Below, piece by piece: positions 7,041-11,097 of a stretch of 11,097 bases of DNA. Source of the DNA: Clostridia bacterium (GTDB lineage Bacteria; Bacillota; Clostridia; UBA1381); NCBI GenBank assembly GCA_900770405.1, contig CAAGKL010000074.1:1-11097 (forward strand). The letters are read 5' to 3'. The notes below the pieces were generated by a model. That model was not told the DNA's origin. It worked only from the letters and a program-made list of their open reading frames with translations, and did not search any database. A program made the translations under genes and the position numbers. Each line of letters opens with the position of its first letter. Within the stretch, counting starts at the first letter, position 1.

Positions 7041-8255
7041 ATGTCTAAAGCATTTGAAGATACAGTATATTTGTTTGCGTGTGCGGCAAGAGGAATAGAT
7101 TTTGACAAAGAAGCAGTACCCGGCTTTGAACGAATATATGAGCTTGCAGCGCAGCAGAATATATGGACTGTTATCTACCCTCTTATTTCAAAACTGAAAG
7201 CAGAAGGGAAAATTGAAATACCGGAGCATATGCAAAAACAGGTTGAAACGGATTTCTTCCGCAAATACACCTTTTTTAACAACCGTCGGGAAAATGCAAG
7301 GCGTTTGTTTGACGGACTCAGAAAGAGCGACATAAGATTCTGCCTGCTAAAAGGAGATTCCGTTGCGCAATACTACGCAGAACCGCTGTGCCGCGGTTCG
7401 TCCGATATTGATATTAAAATTGAACCTGAAGATGCAGACGAGTGCACTCGGTTCCTGGAACAAAACGGATACCGTGTTCACCCACTGAAACCGGGACATC
7501 ACCATTTCGAGTGCGTACACCCGATGTACGGTCTGCTTGAGGTGCATGTATCCTTTTGTATGGATATTACAAATGCAATATGCTTTAAAAATACTATATC
7601 ATATAATGAAGAGTACAGGGAAGAAGATATAGCGGGCATCGGCAGGGTGAATTTGATGGGATATACCGATGGGCTCGTCTTTCTTATAATGCACTATATC
7701 AAACATTTCATAAGCTCCGGCGCGGGAATACGTCAGATAATGGATATTGCTCTTTATTATGAAAACAACAAAGAGCATATTAATATGCAGCAGGTACGGC
7801 AATTGACGGCTGAATGGGGTTTTTCGGAATTTCTTAATGTGATTTTTGAAATTGCCGATAAATACTTGATGAGCGATATACCGCTTGCAAAGACAAACGC
7901 GGAAAAAACCAAACAGGTTATGCAGGATATTGAGATGGGCGGCGTGTTCGGCTATGTAGATGTAAGCCGGATAGATTTTTACAGGTTCTATTTAAAACTC
8001 CGGGCAGAAGAGGTCGGAGTAAATTCTGCAATAAAACACAATTCATTGGTTTGGAGAATTTTCCTGCCGGTGAAGGAATTGGAGCAAAGGGTACCGTGTC
8101 TAAAAAAGTGCCGGTTATTATACCCGTTTGCGGTTGTGAAAAATGCCTTGACCGTTATGTCTGCACGCGCGCAGCGCAGAAAGCTGGTAGCACAGGCAGA
8201 GCAGACGCATATTGACGACCGATTGACAATGCTGAAGGATGTTGGATTACTTTGA
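7041..8255 (+). CDS. Nucleotidyltransferase family protein (PF14907-like)
   Basis: This 404-residue soluble protein starts at ATG 7041, 21 bp after the dehydrogenase stop, with a CGGAGAAG ribosome binding site. It matches the uncharacterised nucleotidyltransferase family found in many polysaccharide and peptide clusters: LLKGDSVAQYY (102-112), then RGSSDIDIKI (118-127), whose D122-x-D124 pair follows the G-S-x-x-D-x-D pattern of polymerase-beta-type nucleotidyltransferases, then a third acidic position in LLEVHVSF (165-172; E167). A histidine-rich GHHHFE (152-157) precedes it. The rest is mainly helical, with MHYIKHFISSGAGIRQIMDIALY around 217-239, also family-like. It probably transfers a nucleotide or related group, but the target (sugar, lipid carrier or protein) is unknown. 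It is the last gene of the cluster; no terminator is obvious after it. Confidence 0.8.
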   Translation: MSKAFEDTVYLFACAARGIDFDKEAVPGFERIYELAAQQNIWTVIYPLISKLKAEGKIEIPEHMQKQVETDFFRKYTFFNNRRENARRLFDGLRKSDIRFCLLKGDSVAQYYAEPLCRGSSDIDIKIEPEDADECTRFLEQNGYRVHPLKPGHHHFECVHPMYGLLEVHVSFCMDITNAICFKNTISYNEEYREEDIAGIGRVNLMGYTDGLVFLIMHYIKHFISSGAGIRQIMDIALYYENNKEHINMQQVRQLTAEWGFSEFLNVIFEIADKYLMSDIPLAKTNAEKTKQVMQDIEMGGVFGYVDVSRIDFYRFYLKLRAEEVGVNSAIKHNSLVWRIFLPVKELEQRVPCLKKCRLLYPFAVVKNALTVMSARAQRRKLVAQAEQTHIDDRLTMLKDVGLL

Positions 8256-8389
8256 GCGTTGATATAAATTTGTATTGTATTCGGACTGACATTTGATTTG
8301 CGTTGGAAAACCCGCCGGAGAGAGAAACTGGAAAGAGTGCTTACAGAAAATGGATTTTAATAATTGATAAAAATATGCTTTAAACCCTC

Positions 8390-8418
8390 TTGATTTTACG
8401 GTTCGTGTGTGATATAAT
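8390..8418 (+). promoter_or_regulatory. Sigma-A promoter with extended -10 for the recombinase
   Basis: TTGATT (8390-8395) and TATAAT (8413-8418) are separated by exactly 17 bp, and TG stands one base before the -10 (8410-8411), giving an extended -10. The -10 is embedded in TGATA/TATCA half-sites (8410-8414, 8421-8425, with another TGATA at 8434-8438) that could bind a repressor. Transcription would begin around 8425, giving a 40-nt leader before ATG 8465. Confidence 0.75.
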
Positions 8419-8452
8419 GCTATCATATAGTGATGATACAACGAACTCTGCG

Positions 8453-8457
8453 GGAGG
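8453..8457 (+). promoter_or_regulatory. Ribosome binding site deciding the recombinase start
   Basis: GGAGG within GGGAGGTG lies 7 nt before ATG 8465. This selects ATG 8465 over GTG 8462 (only 4 nt away) and over the upstream in-frame TTG at 8390, which lies in the promoter -35 box. Confidence 0.75.
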
Positions 8458-8464
8458 TGCAGTG

Positions 8465-10105
8465 ATGAATATACATTCGATACGCCGCGAAATGAGGCTT
8501 AAATCAATCTACGACATTCCGATGCGCGTGACGTTCTATGCGCGCGTATCCTCCGAAAAGGACGAGCAGCTAAACTCGCTCGACAACCAGATTTCCTACT
8601 ACACCAATCTTATCGGCGAAAACAAAAACTGGGAGTATGTGCCCGGCTACATCGACGAGGGTCTGTCGGGTATGTCGACGGCAAAGCGCGAGAATTTTCA
8701 CCGTATGATAGACGATGCGAAATCGGGCAGGTTTGACCTTGTAATCACGAAGGAAATCACGCGTTTCGCGCGAAATACGCTCGACAGCATCAAATACACC
8801 CGCGAGCTTTTGTCGTGCGGCGTCGGCGTATTTTTCCAGAATGACAACATAAACACCCTGGACGAGGACTCTGAGCTGCGGCTCACGATTATGTCGGGCA
8901 TTGCGCAGGACGAGCTGCGCAAGCTGTCCTCGCGAATAAAATTCGGGCATCAGCAGGCGATTAAAAATAACGTCGTGCTCGGCAACAGCCGCATTTTCGG
9001 CTACGATAAAAAGGACAAGCGGCTCGTCATAAACGAGGGCGAGGCGAAAATGGTGCGCGAGCTTTTCGAGCTGTACGCAACCGACGAATACAGTATGAAG
9101 CAGCTGGAGGATTTGTTCTGGCAGAAGGGCTACCTCAACCGCAACGGCAATAAAATCGCACATTCGACGATGTCAAACACCATTTCCAACCCGAAATACA
9201 AGGGCTATTACGTCGGGAACAAGGTGAAAATCGTCGATATGTTCACCAAAAAGCAGCATTTTCTGCCGCCGGAGGAATGGGTGATGTTCAAGGACGAAAG
9301 CGGCGAAATCGTCCCGGCAATCGTGAGCGAGGAGCTCTGGGAGCGCGCGAATGCCGTGCTTGCGCGCCGCAGCCGCGACGTGAAAAACAGGCAGAATAAA
9401 TGCAACCACCAAAACCTGCTGACCGGCAAGCTCTACTGCACGCACTGCGGCGCGGCATATTACCGCCGCGACAGCCGCGATAAAAACGGCAATGTCAACA
9501 GCAAGTGGGTGTGCAGCGGGAAAATCAAAAACGGCGCGGACTCCTGCCCGTCCTTTCCGGTTTACGAGGACGAGCTAAAGCCTATTCTGTTCGATGTGTT
9601 CCGCGAAACCGCACCGGTTGCCGAGAACCTGATTGAGAGCTATATCGAGATGTACCGCACGCTTGACAGCGACGCCGAGCTTGTGCGCAAAACCGAGGAG
9701 ATAGAAAAGCAGCTCGGGCTTGAGGAGAAAAAGAAAAGCAAGCTTTTGGAATACAACGTAAACGGCGATATAACCGATAAGGATTATATCAAGATGAATA
9801 ACGAGTGCAAGAAGAAAATCGAGGAGCTTGAGGCAGAGCTTTCAGAGTGCCGTGACAGGCAGAATTCAAAGGAGGATTTCAGGCGGCATATCGACACGAT
9901 CCGCGCGGTTTTAAAAAAAGCGGAGGAGGACGCGGCGGACGGAATTATCACGCGCGAGTTCTGCGACAGCTATATCGACAGGATTTTCGTCACGCCGGAG
10001 AATGGCGAGATGCGGCTTGAAATCAAGCTTTTCACGGGTGATACCTGCGAAAAATACCTCGCCGGTCTCAGACGTCGTTCGGGTCAGATGTCTTTAACCA
10101 TCTGA
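8465..10105 (+). CDS. Large serine recombinase (site-specific integrase/transposase type)
   Basis: From ATG 8465 the protein has 546 residues, normal for large serine recombinases. The N-terminal resolvase domain (about 20-170) has the nucleophile motif YARVSS (25-30; S29 with R27), the IDEGLSG motif (63-69) and ITKEITRFARNT (94-105; R100 and R103 as catalytic arginines). A recombinase domain follows (about 175-305, with IFGYDKKDKRL and the SNPKYKGYYVGNK segment). Next is a zinc ribbon with C325/C328 (CTHCG) and C350/C361 (WVC...CPS), then a charged coiled coil at about 405-470. The C-terminus ends LAGLRRRSGQMSLTI. It would cut and rejoin DNA at short att sites through a phosphoserine link. 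No partner recombinase, relaxase or phage gene is seen, so the element it belongs to is unknown. Codon use is GC-rich (many CGC, GCG, GGC) compared with the cluster upstream. Its last 22 bp overlap the SASP gene on the other strand. Confidence 0.93.
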   Translation: MNIHSIRREMRLKSIYDIPMRVTFYARVSSEKDEQLNSLDNQISYYTNLIGENKNWEYVPGYIDEGLSGMSTAKRENFHRMIDDAKSGRFDLVITKEITRFARNTLDSIKYTRELLSCGVGVFFQNDNINTLDEDSELRLTIMSGIAQDELRKLSSRIKFGHQQAIKNNVVLGNSRIFGYDKKDKRLVINEGEAKMVRELFELYATDEYSMKQLEDLFWQKGYLNRNGNKIAHSTMSNTISNPKYKGYYVGNKVKIVDMFTKKQHFLPPEEWVMFKDESGEIVPAIVSEELWERANAVLARRSRDVKNRQNKCNHQNLLTGKLYCTHCGAAYYRRDSRDKNGNVNSKWVCSGKIKNGADSCPSFPVYEDELKPILFDVFRETAPVAENLIESYIEMYRTLDSDAELVRKTEEIEKQLGLEEKKKSKLLEYNVNGDITDKDYIKMNNECKKKIEELEAELSECRDRQNSKEDFRRHIDTIRAVLKKAEEDAADGIITREFCDSYIDRIFVTPENGEMRLEIKLFTGDTCEKYLAGLRRRSGQMSLTI

Positions 10106-10107
10106 CC
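10082..10107. repeat. Perfect 9-bp inverted repeat at recombinase/SASP overlap, possible att junction
   Basis: GGTCAGATG (10082-10090) and CATCTGACC (10099-10107) are exact inverted copies around the 8-bp spacer TCTTTAAC. The repeat covers the stop codons of both convergent genes; as a result both proteins end in a G-Q-M-x-x-x-I pattern. The centre is TT at 10094-10095. There is no following T run on either strand, so it is a poor terminator. Its place, next to a serine recombinase and exactly where the SASP sequence leaves its family consensus, makes a recombination site plausible. This is an inference. Confidence 0.6.
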
Positions 10108-10248
10108 GCCGATCGAGCCTGCCTGCTTGGAAGTGAGGTCACCGTTATAACCCTGCTTGAGGTTAACGCCTACTTCGTTGGCTGCTTCCATCTTGAAGTT
10201 CTCCATTGCCTTCTTTGCCTCGGGTACTACAATCTTTGACTTACTCAT
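10084..10248 (-). CDS. Alpha/beta-type small acid-soluble spore protein (SASP), C-terminus altered
   Basis: This short gene encodes 54 residues from ATG 10246-10248 (minus) to TGA 10084-10086, with GGAGG at 10257-10261 and an 8-nt spacer. Alpha/beta SASPs coat and protect spore DNA and are cut by the germination protease. The first family signature is FKMEAANEVGVNL (18-30), with the protease site expected after E25; the second is KQAGSIGGQMVK (41-52). Family members normally continue after this point with two hydrophobic residues and a further helical tail of roughly ten residues; here the protein ends at once with D53-I54-stop. The unusual ending lies in the inverted repeat shared with the recombinase 3' end, so the natural tail has probably been replaced by foreign sequence. 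The gene would be expressed in the forespore (SigG regulon) in homologues; no clear SigG promoter could be assigned here. It may still be functional, because the two DNA-binding helices are mostly present. Confidence 0.85.
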   Translation of the reverse strand: MSKSKIVVPEAKKAMENFKMEAANEVGVNLKQGYNGDLTSKQAGSIGGQMVKDI

Positions 10249-10271
10249 TTTCGCTTCCTCCAATTATTTTT

Positions 10272-10320
10272 GAGCGACTTTTCGCTCTTTATATTTTAAA
10301 TAGTCGCTTCTTATCGACTA
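10272..10320 (-). promoter_or_regulatory. Two hairpins with an alternative pairing in the SASP leader
   Basis: GAGCGA (10272-10277) / TCGCTC (10282-10287) forms a 6-bp stem with a 4-nt loop, and TAGTCG (10301-10306) / CGACTA (10315-10320) a second 6-bp stem. AGCGACT (10273-10279) is also an exact inverted copy of AGTCGCT (10302-10308), so the two stems could be replaced by one 7-bp stem. The pair lies 11-59 bp upstream of the SASP ribosome binding site. On the plus strand the first hairpin is followed by TTTATATTTT and could instead act as a weak terminator for transcripts coming from the recombinase. Confidence 0.4.
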
Positions 10321-10530
10321 CACCGCTATTTTGTGTGTTTTTGCGCGATATATGCCGGTCAAATTCTGGTAATTTAAAAATGCCGGAATTTTGCACAAAA
10401 AATATGCCGCCGACACGCGAATTTGTCGCCGCAGTGTGGATTTTGGCAAAAATCTTCGGGAAAATTGCACCAAAGACGCGCATAAATATGCGAATGTTAC
10501 CGTATTATAACTAAATCGACAAAAAAAGTA
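10321..10530. other. Gene-free stretch
   Basis: Nothing coding is supported here. It should contain the promoter for the minus-strand SASP gene, but no -35/-10 pair with acceptable SigG spacing was found. Small inverted pairs occur: CGACA/TGTCG around 10411-10428 and CGCAT (10479-10483) / ATGCG (10488-10492). ATGCCG occurs three times (near 10352, 10380 and 10404) without regular spacing. The open frame that crosses this stretch on the plus strand has no ribosome binding site and runs antisense to the SASP gene. Confidence 0.4.
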
Positions 10531-10559
10531 TTGACAAAAAGCCGATTAAATAGTAAAAT
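10531..10559 (+). promoter_or_regulatory. Sigma-A promoter for the solute-binding protein gene
   Basis: A perfect -35 TTGACA (10531-10536) and a 5/6 -10 TAAAAT (10554-10559) are 17 bp apart. The expected start is near 10566, about 43 nt upstream of the ATG at 10609. Confidence 0.8.
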
Positions 10560-10573
10560 ATTAAGATAAATAA

Positions 10574-10589
10574 GGTTGTTGGAACAACC
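10574..10589 (+). promoter_or_regulatory. Palindrome just downstream of the promoter, possible operator
   Basis: GGTTGTT (10574-10580) and AACAACC (10583-10589) are exact inverted repeats separated by GG, placed about +8 to +24 relative to the predicted start. This position suits a repressor site or a 5' stabilising hairpin; a 2-nt loop makes a DNA-binding site more likely than an RNA hairpin. Confidence 0.5.
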
Positions 10590-10608
10590 GGTATTGGAGG
10601 AATGGTTT

Positions 10609-11097
10609 ATGAAAAAGTATTTATCATTGGCTCTTGCTGCAATTCTTGCTATGGGCGCACTTTCGGGGTGTGGTCAGACGGGCGGCAGCGATGACAAAGG
10701 TGCGGGCGAGGACGCCAATACATTGGTAATCGGCGGTATCGGACCTCTTACGGGCGGCGCCGCAACCTACGGTCAGTCCGTTAAAAACGGCGCTGAGCTT
10801 GCTGTGAACGAAATCAATGCGGCGGGCGGCGTGAACGGTATGCAGCTGAAAATCCTTTTCGAGGATGATGAGCACAATGCCGAGAAATCCGTAAATGCAT
10901 ATAATACACTTAAAGACAAGAACATAAAGCTTCTGATGGGTACCGTAACGAGCACCCCTTGCGTTGCCGTTGCGGACAAGACGGCTGCGGACAATATGTT
11001 CCAGCTGACGCCGTCGGGCTCGTCGGTAGACTGCCTCACGAACGACAATGCATTCAGAATCTGCTTCTCCGACCCGAACCAGGGTCTTGCATCGGCG
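10609..11097 (+). CDS. LivK-type ABC transporter substrate-binding lipoprotein (3' end outside window)
   Basis: The first 163 codons are present and the frame is open at the window end. The N-terminus MKKYLSLALAAILAMG is a lipoprotein signal peptide with lipobox LSGC (18-21), so Cys21 would be lipidated and the protein anchored on the outer face of the cell membrane. After a Gly/Asp-rich linker, TLVIGGIGPLTGGAATYG and VKNGAELAVNEINAAGGVNG show the opening strands of the periplasmic-binding type I fold used by branched-chain amino acid (LivJ/LivK, Peripla_BP_6) receptors, followed by GTVTSTPCVAVADKTAADN and TPSGSS. It should capture an amino acid or similar small molecule for an ABC permease encoded further downstream. 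The start is ATG 10609 with GGAGG at 10596-10600 and an 8-nt spacer; ATG 10602 is too near and out of frame. The ligand cannot be told from this part. Confidence 0.92.
   Translation, partial: MKKYLSLALAAILAMGALSGCGQTGGSDDKGAGEDANTLVIGGIGPLTGGAATYGQSVKNGAELAVNEINAAGGVNGMQLKILFEDDEHNAEKSVNAYNTLKDKNIKLLMGTVTSTPCVAVADKTAADNMFQLTPSGSSVDCLTNDNAFRICFSDPNQGLASA

Larger units (their letters stand above)
8256..8464. other. Intergenic region between polysaccharide cluster and recombinase
   Basis: About 210 bp separate the polysaccharide cluster from the recombinase start. No terminator hairpin with a T run is visible after 8255. The right part (8390-8464) is the recombinase promoter and leader. In the left part a frame that opens near 8275 and closes at TAA 8358-8360 reads FGLTFDLRWKTRRREKLER followed by VLTENGF, which looks protein-like but has no ATG start or ribosome binding site; it could be the tail of a vanished gene or chance. 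The change in base composition between the AT-richer cluster and the GC-richer recombinase falls in this gap. Confidence 0.4.

Noticed and set aside
8390..8464. TTG 8390 as a longer start for the recombinase (571 residues)
   Set aside because: It coincides with the -35 box of a strong promoter, has no ribosome binding site, and the extra residues do not resemble the family N-terminus; ATG 8465 has GGAGG at the right distance.
8570..9163. Long minus-strand open frame (197 codons) opposite the recombinase
   Set aside because: It lies entirely antisense to well-supported recombinase sequence, has no recognisable domain, and is explained by the GC-rich codon pattern of the sense strand.
10082..10107. 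Bidirectional terminator between convergent genes
   Set aside because: The stem is perfect but there is no T run after it on either strand, so intrinsic termination is unlikely; kept instead as a possible recombination site.
10206..10514. Plus-strand open frame of about 100 codons
   Set aside because: It runs antisense to the SASP gene and through the gene-free leader, has no ribosome binding site, and its translation has no familiar features.
1..11097. CRISPR arrays, tRNA or rRNA genes, insertion-sequence ends
   Set aside because: No regularly spaced repeats, no cloverleaf-like or rRNA-like sequence, and no transposase with terminal inverted repeats were recognised on reading both strands.

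Overview
The window looks like chromosome from a spore-forming, Gram-positive, low-to-moderate-GC Clostridia-type bacterium, probably a gut or anaerobe lineage. The strongest pointers are a minus-strand alpha/beta-type small acid-soluble spore protein (SASP) gene, strong GGAGG ribosome binding sites, sigma-A type promoters and a lipobox-bearing solute-binding protein. No species can be named from the sequence alone.

Region 1 (1-8255) is the downstream part of a surface-polysaccharide (capsule/exopolysaccharide, Wzx/Wzy-type) gene cluster, all on the plus strand and tightly packed. It holds the C-terminal part of a glycosyltransferase, a Wzy/O-antigen-ligase-like membrane protein, a polysaccharide pyruvyl transferase family protein, a Wzx-type flippase, a broken gene for a YadA-head-like beta-roll protein, a nucleotide-sugar 6-dehydrogenase, and a PF14907-type nucleotidyltransferase-like protein. 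Together these would make and assemble an acidic, possibly pyruvylated repeat unit: the dehydrogenase supplies a uronic-acid sugar nucleotide, the glycosyltransferase builds the unit on a lipid carrier, the flippase exports it and the Wzy-like protein polymerises or ligates it.

The broken gene (4473-5591) has a perfect start context (ATGA overlap with the flippase, GGAGG) but needs one T fewer in one T7 tract, one T more in a second T7 tract, and a sense codon in place of an in-frame TAG to give a single protein of about 372 residues.

Region 2 (8256-10105) is a gap with a near-consensus extended -10 promoter driving a large serine recombinase (resolvase domain, recombinase domain, zinc ribbon, coiled coil). 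Its codon use is visibly richer in GC than the polysaccharide genes. Its 3' end overlaps, tail to tail, the 3' end of the SASP gene (10084-10248, minus). A perfect 9-bp inverted repeat (10082-10090 / 10099-10107) sits on that overlap, and the SASP reading frame departs from its family signature within the spacer of the repeat. The most interesting reading is that this is a recombination junction: a recombinase-borne element integrated into the 3' end of a spore-protein gene.

Region 3 (10249-11097) is a leader with two hairpins upstream of the SASP gene, a gene-free stretch, a sigma-A promoter with a palindrome just downstream, and the start of a LivK-type ABC-transporter lipoprotein that runs off the window.
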